Assembly (NCBI GenBank): GCA_951640165.1
Contig: OX621255.1
Coordinates: 3,038,001 to 3,102,000 of the forward strand
Direction: 5' to 3'
Length of the DNA: 64,000 bases
Origin: Pseudoips prasinana
Lineage: Eukaryota > Arthropoda > Insecta > Lepidoptera > Nolidae
The position numbers and the translations under genes were made by a program. Of this stretch, positions 20,078 through 30,210 are shown in pieces. Every line of letters begins with the position of its first letter. Position 1 is the first letter of the stretch. The notes below the pieces were generated by a model. The model was given only the letters and a program-made list of their open reading frames with translations. It ran no database searches and was not told the DNA's origin.

Positions 20078-20335
20078 ACTTACTTATTTATCTATGGGCA
20101 GGGGTACCCTAGTGTCAGATTTCAAGCCGCCCAGTAGGCCTCTGATATGACTTAACGACTGTTTTCTAATGGCTACCACCGGGACCGACAGCTTAATCTG
20201 CCCTCCGAAGCACGGAGAGGCAGAGATATTAAACCACTTTGGCATCTATAGATTGACCGCAAGCCTAGTTGCTTAACCTCACCAATCACTGACGGAGTGG
20301 TGAGAGCATCTGGCTATGGCTGGAGTAGGTTTAAA
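20078..20335 (-). mobile_element. SINE-5S copy
   Basis: CTTACTTATTTATCTATGGG tail, CCCTAGTGTCAGATTTCAAG, CCCTCCGAAGCACGGAG, then GCTTAACCTCACCAATCAC (box A complement). The box C region is partly deleted. Confidence 0.75.
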
Positions 20336-20727
20336 TACAAAAAGGAAATATAATACCAAACAAGTGTCTTAAACACTAACTGCACTCGATTTTTACGTCA
20401 CTCATAAGTTAAAATGGCAGCCATTATAACAACATTAGGGAGACACAAAAACGGAATGTCTATAATACATATTTAACAAATAAAACTTTCATTTTTACCC
20501 CGTAGAAAGTGAAGGGAGACACTGCACCTTGAGGACAGGATATATTTAAATAATATGACATCCGATCTATAACATCGATCAATAGTTAGGGTAATGAAGG
20601 GGAGAATATTTAAAATAGCAACACTGTTTTCGTTTTTTATGAAATCCCCAATATTATTATGGAGTAAGCCCGAATATTAATAATTAGGTAGGATATAGAT
20701 AGCGCATATATTATTAGGCATTGTTTA
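20336..20727. other. Unclassified region
   Basis: No shared repeat or coding trace. Confidence 0.35.
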
Positions 20728-20973
20728 TGTAGCCTATATGTTGACCCGATCTCTTAGTAATATTCATGCAAAATTTGAAATAAATCCATGCGTTCTGCAT
20801 GGATAAATTTTTTCAGTTAAACCCGGACATACATACAGACAAACAGACATAAATTCTAAAACCTATATTTTTGGCTTCATTATCGATTGTAGATCCCGCC
20901 CCAAGTATACTTAAAAAAATGTTCATTGTACTGTTTTGATTTTCCTACGATTTTATTACAACATATGCATAGA
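20728..20973 (-). mobile_element. Helitron-A, 3'-truncated
   Basis: Starts TC at 20973 on the minus strand and runs to TAGCCTATATGTTGACCCGA. The hairpin and CTAG end are absent. Confidence 0.75.
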
Positions 20974-21172
20974 TTATAACTGATGTAAATGTTAATTTAT
21001 ATTAATAATATAATTAATTAACATAAATATTGAAATTTTAATGAAAACAATAATAATAAGATTGACTTGTTCAAATTTTAGACACGGCGGCCAGTCTCAA
21101 GAGAGAATAGTCATCTGTGTGTTTTGTGGTAATTGAACATCATTCAGTTTGACTGGTGGGCATAATCCTTGC

Positions 21173-21430
21173 CTAGTAGCGAATGTTACTTACTTGGACA
21201 GATTTTGTGTTATTGGCTTTGATACGCCAGTCTTTGAGCCACTTTGATATGTGATTGAGGCTAGTTTGCAGTTTTAGCGTCGCAACTTCTGCTGATGCAT
21301 CTGTCCAAAGAATAGCCGTGTCGTCAGCAAATGTTCCTGGGACAACAGCCTCTGTTGTTGGGAAATCTGCTGTATAGATTAGATATAGTGTTGGACTCAT
21401 TACACTGCCCTGGGGAACAAGTAAGTATTG
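21173..21430 (-). pseudogene. Jockey-type reverse transcriptase palm fragment
   Basis: Minus strand reads VPQGSVMSPTLYLIYTADFP, then TFADDTAILWTDASAEVATL, QTSLNHISKWLKDWRIKANN. The catalytic FADD box (YADD equivalent) and the PQGS motif before it are intact. The frame is open about 85 codons but both ends are cut. Typical of jockey LINEs. Confidence 0.85.
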
Positions 21431-21729
21431 GCACAATGCTAAAACTAGATCATGATCGATCATCAATGCAAATCATTGAACGATGCGCCATTAAGGCAAA
21501 CGTCAAAAATAATTTATTATCTATCAGAAAATAATTGTTCTAATTACTTATGCAACACTGCTTTATCTCCCCTTTGGTTAACTTTTTATTATTCAAATAT
21601 AGTAATGGTTGACGCCATTGTCTGGGGGCTGGGTCATGTTTGATCGGATACCATTACGAAAAAAATGAGAGTATTATTATAATGGGATGAGGAATTAAAA
21701 AGGAAAGTATTGATGTTTGTCTTGTTATT
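21431..21729. other. Unclassified region
   Basis: No feature recognised. Confidence 0.3.
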
Positions 21730-21979
21730 GGAACGAAGTTCCTTATCGCGCGTTGTGAAAGGGGGCTAGACGGAAAAAAATCTTACGAAAAGTTGTCACG
21801 ACACTTTTTGCAGCTGTGCGGCGTGCGCTTGTTTCTCTCTCTCTCTCTCTCTTATAGAAAGCAAGCCAGATATTTTCATTTCTATTTCGCATTGAACAGT
21901 GTGGTGTCGCGACGATTATTTTTTTTGAGTGTATACAGGTTTTTTGTACATAATAAATAATAAGAAATAACTTCGTTCC
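21730..21979. mobile_element. 250-bp MITE with GGAACGAAGTT termini
   Basis: Left GGAACGAAGTT (21730-21740) and right AACTTCGTTCC (21969-21979) are perfect 11-bp inverted repeats. The interior has a (CT)n run (about 21834-21851). One copy only in the window; boundaries and target duplication uncertain. Confidence 0.5.
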
Positions 21980-22109
21980 ATCCGGGTGTCCCTTGACACC
22001 TCTCAAGTTTTTTTATTTTAGAATCAATATCAACTGTATTAAGGATTCTTTGTTTAGAGAACGATACAGCTTCGCTGTAACGGCAGTAATTCTTTTTATG
22101 AAACAATGC

Positions 22110-22728
22110 TTGCACGTGTATCGTAGCGGCTAAGACAGTCGTCTCGCCGCTTCGTGTCGCGGGTTCGAGTTCCGCGCCGTACTACTATTTGTGTGACCCA
22201 TAAATAGTTGTTCCGAGTCTGGATGTAATTTGTGTCCATTCATTATATAATGATATATTTAATAATATATTTATTTTCACCACATCAAATTCCTTAGTAC
22301 ATTTAAGTACACATAGTGTACTTAAAAATACAGTATGTATAACATACTGGTATAATAAAAATATGAAAGTACATTACGATGCTAGGTCACATAGATTTGT
22401 GTGGTGACTAGCATCTTCGCTAAGTTATTTTTAAAATAACTTGTAATAAAGATGCTAGGCCCAAACTCCCTGGAGAGCAACATTTATTTAACAAAGCATG
22501 CAAAAAATGTGTGTTTGGGTGTGTGTGTGGGGGGGGGGGGGGGGAGGTGATGTGATGTGTGAATGTGTGATGGTCCGATTGTTATTAGTTAAATTTAATT
22601 GACTGAGCTTAACATATTCTCCGTTTCGTCATAGTTTTTAGTTAAAAACTAAAAATATGTTTGTAAAGTACCCCGCGGCACAGGGATTAGATTTCCTAGT
22701 GCGGGTGTTGTCTTTAAAAATAAATAAC
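22110..22728 (+). mobile_element. SINE-D split by a 0.4-kb insertion
   Basis: Head and core (22110-22250, TCGTAGCGGCTAAGACAGTC to GTCCATTCATTATAT) and tail (22654-22728, ATATGTTTGTAAAGTACCCC to GTGTTGTCTTTAAAAA) are adjacent in intact copies. The inserted 22251-22653 has no coding frame. It holds a (GT)n/poly(G) run and GTACATTTAAGTAC-type palindromes, and ends AGTTAAAAACTAAAA. Confidence 0.7.
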
Positions 22729-22825
22729 AAGTTTCTAAGGTATCATTTATAAATTTAGCGTTATTATATTAAAATTAAACCATTGAAGGCAACGAGCTGT
22801 TGCTAGCGCAGAAGGCTCTCAAGCA

Positions 22826-22878
22826 CTCACATATCAGTCGCTTAAATTAAGCTACAATTTAAGCGACTGATATGTGAG
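22826..22878. repeat. Perfect 23-bp palindrome, 7-nt loop
   Basis: CTCACATATCAGTCGCTTAA(ATT), then AAGCTAC, then the exact reverse complement. Part of the arm (GTCGCTTAAATTAAGCTA) is repeat X sequence, and RC of repeat X (GCGCAGAAGGCTCTCA) precedes it. Confidence 0.85.
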
Positions 22879-23308
22879 CAGTGATTAAGGAGGAGGGAAG
22901 AAGATGCGTGGTCTTTTCAACACTGAAAAGCAACAAGGGTCAATCAATTGTTACCGGTGTTGCCAAGTTATTCCATTAGCATCTTTTACCACAATACATG
23001 TCATTGTCACTTTTTAACACAAAAACATTTACTTTACAACCTCAAAGTGAGCGTAAAATATTTAGTGACAGCATATACCGCTGTCAGTTTCGATTCCTTA
23101 TGATATCAAAATGAAGGGTGAAACGGGTTTTGAACAAGTGGTTCTGTATAAATTACGAGGAGTAGGTACATTCATTTTAAAATTCTGGCTTGGTTTATAA
23201 AGTTAAAGATAGTTTTTGACAAGAAAAAAACAATATTTAAAATTAAATTGATTTTTTTTTTGTCAAAGCTAATTAATGAATCAAATATAATTTATAGCAG
23301 TCCAGTTC
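22879..23308. other. Unclassified region
   Basis: No shared repeat or coding trace. Confidence 0.35.
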
Positions 23309-23540
23309 ACGATAACAGCTGTAAGAAGTCCACGGCTGGACAAAAGCCTCCCCCAAGATGATTCTTCTATGCCATAATCGCTTGGCAGACGGATTGGTGA
23401 TCGCAGGAATATGGTCATAGTACTCAGAAAGAAGCTGCTGTCCGACCTATGGGAGATATTCCCCTTGGTCAACTTCTTCGCCCCCAACGGGATGAGATGC
23501 GGGGATGATATTCTGATATTCGCAGCCTTCACCAGACAGC
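23309..23540 (-). mobile_element. Family F, near full length
   Basis: AACAGCTGTAAGAAGTCCAC, GGACAAAAGCCTCCCCCAAG, GCTTGGCAGACGGATTGGTG, CCCCCAACGGGATGAGATG, GATATTCTGATATTCGCAGC. Confidence 0.8.
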
Positions 23541-23669
23541 ACAAAGTAATTTAACGTAATAGCCGCACTAAGCAGTGCCATTAGAAAATAGAATTAGGTT
23601 AAATAACATTAAAATAATCAACGAATTTATTCAAATTATTTTAAATTAGGATTGAGTAGTACTTATTTT

Positions 23670-24188
23670 TAGGGTTCCGTAGCCAAATGGCAAAAAACGG
23701 AACCCTTATAGATTCGTCATGTCTGTCTGTCTGTCCACTGCCACTTTTTTCCGAAACTATAAGAGCTGTACTGTTGAAACTTGGTAAATAGATGTACTCT
23801 GTGAACCGCATTAAGATTTTTACACAAAAATAGAAAAAAAATAATAATTTTGGGGGGTCGACATACATAGAACTGATACTAAAAAAAAAATTTTTCATCG
23901 TACCCATACATGTGGGATGTCAATGGATAGGTCTTCAAAAATCATATTGAGGTTTCTAATATCATTTTTTTCTAAACTGAATAGTTTGCGCGAGAGACTT
24001 CCAAAGTGGTAAAATGAGTGTCCCCCTCCCCTGTAACTTCTAAAATAAGAGAACGATAAAACTAAAAAATATATGATGTACATTATCGTGGAAACTAACA
24101 ACGAAAATTGGTTTGAACGAGATCTAGCCAGTAGTTTTTTTTATACGCCTTAAACCGCGAGTCCGACTCGAACTTGGCCGGTTTTTTT
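23670..24188. repeat. Lepidopteran AGGGTTCCGT repeat
   Basis: Begins TTTTAGGGTTCCGTAGCC (AGGGTTCCGT and ACGGAACCCT form a terminal hairpin) and ends CGAGTCCGACTCGAACTTGG plus CCGGTTTTTTTG. About 520 bp, non-coding. Related partial copies at 36857 and 52112. A common class in Lepidoptera; I do not assign a transposition mechanism. Confidence 0.6.
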
Positions 24189-24235
24189 GTTAGAAGGAAA
24201 TAATACCCCCATGATATAATGTTCATAATATCATT

Positions 24236-24347
24236 TAGCCAGGTCGAGTACCTCCACTGCTGGGCAAAACCCTCCCCAAAAAATGGGGGGACATTTCGTA
24301 ATCGCCACGCTTGGGTTGGCGATCGCAGTTTGATGGTCATAGTGCAA
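24236..24347 (-). mobile_element. Family F 3' part
   Basis: CCACTGCTGGGCAAAACCCT, CGCCACGCTTGGGTTGGCGA, CAGTTTGATGGTCATAG. Confidence 0.65.
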
Positions 24348-24728
24348 ATTGCTCAGTCTAGTGACTTAGCAATTTTCTAAAGTTTTAAAATAACTCTTAA
24401 ATAATTACGGAAATAAAAAAGCTCGTGGTCTATTTAAGTCACGCCGTTTTTTCAACAGACCCACTGGTCCCTGAGGCCTGAGGTCCCTAACCAAACAAAC
24501 AATACAGGGCAAAAATCCCGTTGATATGCAAAACAGGGTATATTTTTGACATAACCATAAAAGATGGATCGCATTATAATAGAGGTCTATTGAAAATGAG
24601 ACAATGCTGTATCTTTGGTTCTAACAAACATTGTTTGTTCCTATAGATATAGTTCAGTTATTATTATGGCGGCGGGTGGAGGGATATCTATCGGTATTTG
24701 TTATTGGGAACAGATGCAGCATATGATA
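24348..24728. other. Unclassified region
   Basis: No shared repeat or coding trace. Confidence 0.3.
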
Positions 24729-24792
24729 ATATCCTGGGACATTATTTACACCCGGCCATCTGATTCCAGACTAAGCAGAGCTTGTACTATGG
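24729..24792 (-). mobile_element. SINE-C tail fragment
   Basis: ATATCCTGGGACATTATTTA and CTAAGCAGAGCTTGTACTAT. Confidence 0.7.
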
Positions 24793-24876
24793 AGCTTGTC
24801 TTTGGAAGAAAGCAATTTCCTGAAGTGTAGTATGTAAGTTCCTTTATACTATTTAGTAGGTAAGCTCCTTTATAAC

Positions 24877-24937
24877 GTTCTCATATGATTGTCTACGTAG
24901 CGATCAAGTATCGCTACGTAGACAATCATATGAGAAC
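24877..24937. repeat. Perfect 27-bp palindrome, 7-nt loop
   Basis: Arm GTTCTCATATGATTGTCTAC(GTAGCGA), loop TCAAGTA, exact reverse complement. A short direct repeat (TAAGTTCCTTTATA / TAAGCTCCTTTATA) precedes it. Confidence 0.85.
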
Positions 24938-25089
24938 CATTTTTATGTATTTTATGATAGAGTAATAAACGTCGTAACCTAGTACACATGTCTTTACTTG
25001 GCTCGGCTGCTTAACCCCAACGCTTCATGGCGACCCTGCCAGGATATTGCTGGATGGCTGACGGCATCAAATATCACCACTCTGTATCA

Positions 25090-25250
25090 GTCAATGGAAG
25101 CAGCGTTTCTCTGAGTACTATGACCATCATATCGCCAACCCGTCTGCCAAGCGTAGCGATCATTGCAAAATCCCCTCAACATTATGGTCACAATGACACC
25201 TTTGGACATCTTTGGAGAAGGCGTTTGTCCAGCAGTGGACTGATATGATG
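25090..25250 (+). mobile_element. Family F, partial
   Basis: AGCAGCGTTTCTCTGAGTAC, ATCGCCAACCCGTCTGCCAA, GGCGTTTGTCCAGCAGTGGA, CTGATATGATGATGA. Confidence 0.7.
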
Positions 25251-25433
25251 ATGAAGTTGTATTTTCCGACTCTTAGTTACAACTCAGTACACTGTATGAG
25301 ACTTTGTATTTTGCCAGATAAATCCCAACAACAGATTTGCCGTTTGGCTCAAGTGGGAAAATACCTCCACATTACAGATCACACTCCAGGTTTACTTACA
25401 AACTTTTATTTTGCTGCGTGGTCAAGGCATAGA

Positions 25434-25649
25434 TCGTATCATCACCCTATTTCTTCCCGCGGGGGGCTTAGAAATCATCCGAGGGAATACCTACCAGAGA
25501 ACGGGCAGCGTCGTTTTTCTATGAACTAGGACCATCAAACTGCGATTGCCAACCCGTTTGCCAAGCGTGGCGATTATGGCAAATCCCCCCATTCTTTGGG
25601 GAGGCTTTTGTCTAGCAGAAGGCGTACTGTGGCTGACATAATGATGAAG
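25434..25649 (+). mobile_element. Family F copy
   Basis: CGTATCATCACCCTATTTC, GAGGGAATACCTACCAGAGA, CTGCGATTGCCAACCCGTTT, GGGGAGGCTTTTGTCTAGCA, ATAATGATGAAG. Confidence 0.75.
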
Positions 25650-25710
25650 ATATAATAAAATAGAAAAGAATTGAAAAAAAAAAATTGTGAGCCGTCACGG
25701 GACGCCTGGC

Positions 25711-25872
25711 AGATGTGAAACATCGACATTATTTTTTAAAATTAATATGCAGAAATGAACATATTTTGATATGAACTAAATTCAATTAAAAAAAAATAAA
25801 ATAAAAAAAAAAACGTGGCGACGCGTCGCTCCCCCAGAAATCTTTTTTACGTGCGGCTGTAGATGTTTCACA
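25711..25872. repeat. Inverted-repeat candidate (GATGTGAAACATC arms)
   Basis: GCAGATGTGAAACATCGACA near the left and TGTAGATGTTTCACATC at the right form roughly 15-17-bp inverted repeats around AT-rich sequence. Single copy; may be a MITE. Confidence 0.35.
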
Positions 25873-26586
25873 TCAAAAAATTGCGAACATAGAAAGACAC
25901 AATTTACACATAAATACATACACGTCTGCCGATATTTAGAAAAAGAAATACTTGATATTCAAGTAGTTGCATATGTCTGACAACTGCTGCAACTAGGTAT
26001 CCAGTTCAGCATTCGCAATCTGCAATTATTATTGTCCTTATATCGAAGGTACTTAAAAAGTATACAAATTGATAACCTCCTTGTCTTCTAACTCGATTAA
26101 TAACCTCACCTAACAAATTGCATCGCTATCAGTAAATAACAAGAAACAGAATCGCCTCGCAAAATCAAAATTACAACGAAGAAGACATATAAAAAGCACA
26201 CAATACAAATCAGTATCGCCTGTTAATGATCTTGATGGCTCACCATGATTGTAGAGGGAGACGCAACATATATCTCCCATGAATCGAAGAGGGATAGAAG
26301 ATGGGTTACCACCGGAAACGCGGTAATATATGGCGCATTGTTAGTAACGAGATCAGTTTGTATGTCTGTTCGTTCGTGGGCGTCGGACTTAAATAGTGGT
26401 GCATTTATTTTTTGATATGATATGAAATTCTATGGCGAGCGGATTGAATGAAGTTTGTGTCATTGAAATGCTTGGATATGTGAAACACTTTTAACTGACT
26501 ACAAAAAACTGAGGAGGTTTTCAATTTGACTGTTTGTTCCTGTTTTTGGATATATGTTTTGCGATTTATGAACCGGTACCGTTTCG
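25873..26586. other. Unclassified region
   Basis: No repeat shared within the window and no extended frame; could be unique sequence. Confidence 0.35.
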
Positions 26587-26712
26587 GTAATTAGACAAAT
26601 AACACACTCCCATTTGATCCCAAACTGGACAAGGGGTGGGATTAGCGATCGAAGCCACGACCTCCGGCTTCGGGGTCAGGGTCACTAACAGCTATACCAA
26701 CAGGCTTCTAAT
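26587..26712 (-). mobile_element. SINE-E, internally deleted
   Basis: Tail AATAACACACTCCCATTTGA, ATCCCAAACTGGAC joined directly to the head CCACGACCTCCGGCTTCGGG and ACCAACAGGCTTCT. Confidence 0.6.
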
Positions 26713-26777
26713 CAATGCTATTTGATCGGGTATTGATTAAGATTAGCTAAGATTCTTTATTTCCATTAAATGTGGTA

Positions 26778-26904
26778 GGTACACACGGCTACACATCAAG
26801 CTATATATTTCCAGTATAAGCTGATCTCGCGTTGTATGGGATTCCCATACAATGACAGGTCAGCTTATATTGGAAATGTAAAGCTTGATATGTAGCCGTG
26901 CGTA
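26778..26904. repeat. Long fold-back, about 60-bp arms without loop
   Basis: ACACGGCTACACATCAAGCT, TTCCAGTATAAGCTGA, GTTGTATGGGA meet the reverse complement TCCCATACAATGACAGGTCA...AGCTTGATATGTAGCCGTG. About 8-9 mismatches per arm. Could be an old MITE or an inverted duplication. Confidence 0.75.
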
Positions 26905-27232
26905 CATAGGTTGTAGGTTTTATTCTAGGTCACACACTTAGCCGATTTCCGGCATACAAACATTCAGTATGTAATTTAATAATTAATAATATTTTTTTTA
27001 ATAATTTTTACATACACTTACTTATTTCCATAAATTAATACCAAATACATTTCTAATTTTAATTATTATCATTAAACTTATATTGTAAAAACTCAGTAAT
27101 CGAATAAAAACATTTCCCAGCAAGCAAATTATATAATTGCTTTTTTATATTGATTATTATTGGTTGTAAAAATCATTAGTGATTTCGATGGAAAATGCTT
27201 TTTGAACCGGTAATTAAAATAAATAAATATCT
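26905..27232. other. Unclassified AT-rich region
   Basis: No feature recognised. Confidence 0.3.
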
Positions 27233-27424
27233 TGGGACATCAAACAAACTGCCATCTGATCCCAAACAAGGCAAAGCCTGTACCATGACAACTGATTAAC
27301 AAACATATATTATATATTTTTAAATATATACAACTAATATATAAATTACATCCAGACATAAAACAAATAACCGTGCCCATCACACAAACACTTGTCCGGG
27401 GTGGGGTTGAACCCACGAGCTCTG
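27233..27424 (-). mobile_element. SINE-E, head-truncated
   Basis: ACTGCCATCTGATCCCAAAC, GGCAAAGCCTGTACCATGAC, ATTACATCCAGACATAAAAC (core), TTGAACCCACGAGCTCTGG. Confidence 0.7.
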
Positions 27425-27436
27425 GTTTAAAATAAA

Positions 27437-27560
27437 TAAAATGAAATAAGAAATGGTGTTTATTCACATATATTTTAAAAAGCGCTTGTTAATAGACAGA
27501 ACATGAATAATAATTGTAGTAATACAAATTAATTTTAGATAAAAATAGATTAAATAAATA
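27437..27560 (-). repeat. LINE 3' end (family K)
   Basis: TGGTGTTTATTCACATATAT, AAGCGCTTGTTAATAGACAG, AACATGAATAATAATTGTAG; reverse of the AATAAA end. Confidence 0.6.
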
Positions 27561-27962
27561 ATAATTCAGTTTATCATTTCGGGTCACTAAACATTCGCCA
27601 ATATACCAGTTACTTTTTTTTTTTAATCTTTGTTACTTCTAAATTTTACCGTATACGGCGACTTAAATGACATTTTACTGAGCAACAAAATACTCCCTAA
27701 CTGCAGCAAGTAGTAACGTCGAGATAAATCCTTTGGCCACGCGTCACCTCATCATTTGTCATTCGCTAATGATTCCTACTTGGTAGAACAACCCTTTGGT
27801 ATGTTGCACGCTGGTTTCAGAGATAAGGGGTGGTGGAGATTTAGAGTGAACGCTTAGCTGTATAGATTTATGTCTGACTTAAGATATGTCATTGGAATTT
27901 GTGGCATGGGTTAAAATCAAGGACAATAACGCTTATAGATTCCGAATAATACGAGTATAATA
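27561..27962. other. Unclassified region
   Basis: No feature recognised. Confidence 0.3.
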
Positions 27963-28060
27963 TAATAATATCGTAGGGCATTATTCACACACGGCCATCT
28001 GATTCCAAACTAAGCAGAGCTTGAACTATGGAAACCAGACAAGTGATATATTACATACAA
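27963..28060 (-). mobile_element. SINE-C tail fragment
   Basis: GGGCATTATTCACACACGGC, CTAAGCAGAGCTTGAACTAT, GTGATATATTACATAC. Confidence 0.7.
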
Positions 28061-28072
28061 ATTTCGATAATT

Positions 28073-28283
28073 AAACCTAAACACAATCTCTTTGACAGTA
28101 ATTTATTACAAGCTGGCTAAATATTAATACTACTATAAAATAAATTTTACTAATATTTTCAACAATCCGTGTATCTAAATATCTATATGAACCTAGAAAT
28201 ACTTATGTATACTTAAATTACCTACTACAAACATGTTCTGATTATTTACAAGCGCTTTTTTAAGGTCTACGTGAATAAAAATT
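28073..28283 (+). repeat. LINE 3' end (family K), long copy
   Basis: AATTAAACCTAAACACAATC, TTTATTACAAGCTGGCTAAA, ATGTTCTGATTATTTACAAG, CTACGTGAATAAAAATT. Aligns with 36510-36752 over its whole length. Confidence 0.7.
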
Positions 28284-28335
28284 ATCAGAATTATTTATTT
28301 GCTAGAACATGGTATGGTATATTGGTGTTACATAA

Positions 28336-28605
28336 TTATGCTCTATATATATATATATATGTGGCCTTTGCGTCTGTGACAGACGATTTACGGCGCATTG
28401 TCTGAGAGACATTTCTTTTGGTGGCTAAACAAACCGATGCGAGAGCGACATAGCCTGCCGCAGGCCTGACAAGAGAAGTTTGCGGTGGTTGGTGCCGAGC
28501 CGCTTTCATATCGCTTCTGTCTCTTATCAGCAAGTACTCCGAACCAGGCTTCATCACAGATCTTACGACCCTCAACTACACGCTCTACATATTCTGTCAT
28601 CAATG
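28336..28605 (-). pseudogene. LINE C-terminus with CCHC/CCHH-like finger and (TA)n tail
   Basis: Minus-strand frame from about 28600 to a TAA at 28388: EGRKICDEAWFGVLADKRQK, then FSCQACGRLCRSRIGLFSHQ, KKCLSDNAP. The finger (C-x2-C...H-x4-C) with SRIGL.SH is a hallmark of the C-terminus of several LINE ORF2 proteins. 3' UTR GACAGACGCAAAGGCCAC followed by (TA)n. The same 3' end recurs at 55682-55755 (plus). 5'-truncated. Confidence 0.8.
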
Positions 28606-28825
28606 TAAGACATGCAAATTTTCATACATGCTTAATAATAAAAATATTCATTAATTGGAATTAAATTAAATTCTTATTAATACTATGTCACCTTATCTTC
28701 TAGGTAATCTTTTAATTTGTAATAATTTTGAATATCTAATATAAATCCTTGCACACCTCTTATGCCTCGTTTACTGTCATTATATTCTTCTTGCATGCTC
28801 GCTGATTTAGGGTACTTCTGACTTG

Positions 28826-28853
28826 GCCTTTCTTGGCTATTGCCAAGAAAGGC
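28826..28853. repeat. 12-bp palindrome, 4-nt loop
   Basis: GCCTTTCTTGGC, TATT, GCCAAGAAAGGC. Confidence 0.8.
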
Positions 28854-28894
28854 AATCCGATCTGGCCAGAGAATGCTCTATGAAATTAACAAAT

Positions 28895-29095
28895 CTTCCC
28901 ATTCACACAGGCCAGGTATAGGTACTTCTTTTGTCAATCTTCTTTTATTCATCCTTTCATGTCATTAGTGCTGCTCCGCAATCTACCAAGTAGAGAGGCA
29001 ACCCGCTTACCAATAATAGCATGGAAGCCGTCTACTCTAGCTTCTGTAAACATGTTAGAAGCACTACAAAAGCGGTGCAGGCCTAATAGCATCAT
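28895..29095 (-). pseudogene. Chimeric LINE C-terminal fragments
   Basis: 29095-28949 (minus) reads LLGLHRFCSASNMFTEARVD, GFHAIIGKRVASLLGRLRSS, a LINE C-terminal region. It runs straight into a segment (about 28966-28895) matching the other LINE at 52300-52360 (GAAAGGATGAATAAAAGAAG, ATTGACAAAAGAAGTACC, ACCTGGCCTGTGTGAATGGG). Either one LINE whose parts are separated at 52 kb, or a junction of two. Confidence 0.65.
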
Positions 29096-29127
29096 TTAAT
29101 GTCTGCTGTGTGGCTGTGCTGCAGTAA

Positions 29128-29342
29128 TGCTGTGTGGTGACGGCATAGAATATCATCACTCCATCTTATCCCTTGGGGGGCGTAGAAATTTTTCAAGGGA
29201 ATACCTACTTACCAGAGAACGGGCAGCATTGTTTTTCTGTGAACTATGACCATCATAATGCGATCGCCAACCCGCCTGCCAAGCGTGGCGATTATGGCTT
29301 ATGTTGGGGAGGCTTTTGTCCAGCAGGGGACGTACTTTGACA
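29128..29342 (+). mobile_element. Family F copy
   Basis: TGCTGTGTGGTGACGGCATA, GAATATCATCACTCCATCTT, ATGCGATCGCCAACCCGCCT, GGGGAGGCTTTTGTCCAGCA. Nearly full length, tail lost. Confidence 0.8.
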
Positions 29343-29750
29343 TTGGAAATTTAACTGTCGAATTTCGAACAAGTGCGTTCTCTAGTATATACAAACACCA
29401 AAAATAGACACAAATATCATAGAACCTGGAATAAAACTGCTATCGGCGTGGTAGGCGCTTTATGTTCACGCTAGAAGGACCCCTAATAGCCATTCAGCTA
29501 GGCGTCAACCATTACCCAAGGTCTCATATCGCCAATAATTAATCGCCAACGTGTAATGTACGCCAATTACGTCTGATGAACGTAATTACGTAATATAGGC
29601 GACGCAAAAACAGCGGCCGTCATGCAACTGCTCAAAAGAGGATGAAAGATTGATGCTTTGTATTCTAAATTATTGGTTCCAGTTGAGCTGATATCTATTT
29701 AGTTATAGCCAATAATGAGCCAATGTATACAATTGAGCTGTGTTTTTTTT

Positions 29751-29794
<44 letters not shown>

Positions 29795-30107
29795 CAATTG
29801 TATAACATATAAGTAATCTCGCCAAACTGTTACGTTTAATGGCGAGTAACGCGCTCTTTTAGTACATAAAATCTTAACCTACATACATTTAATTTTACAT
29901 ATTTGAGACATACTTAAGGCTAGGTACATTTGACGGACCCATCGTCTGTAGGCATTATCAAAGGTCTCGGATCGGTAACTTATTGAAAATATGTGGTATT
30001 AAAAATTTTGAAGTTCTTTTTCCATAATAATTGGCCACCTTTGGTTGAACGAGATTTTTTCTTATAACTCTCCTTGTGTTATATTTATCTCATGCCGTAC
30101 CAGTAGG
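29343..30107. other. Unclassified region with (TA)n microsatellite
   Basis: No shared element. A (TA)n run of about 39 bp lies at 29754-29792. No coding trace. Confidence 0.45.
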
Positions 30108-30210
30108 AACTATTACCGGAGAAAAGGCAGCAATGTCTCTCTGTGTAATAAGCACCATACTGCGACCACCAACCCATTAGCCAAGCGACAGATAACAGAT
30201 ACAAACCCTT
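30108..30210 (+). mobile_element. Family F fragment
   Basis: GCAGCAATGTCTCTCTGTG, CATACTGCGACCACCAACCC, TAGCCAAGCGACAG; diverged. Confidence 0.5.

Noticed and set aside
27964..28060. AGCAGAGCTTG...GGAAACCAGA as a conserved gene segment
   Set aside because: It is the SINE-C tail, present in at least ten places here.
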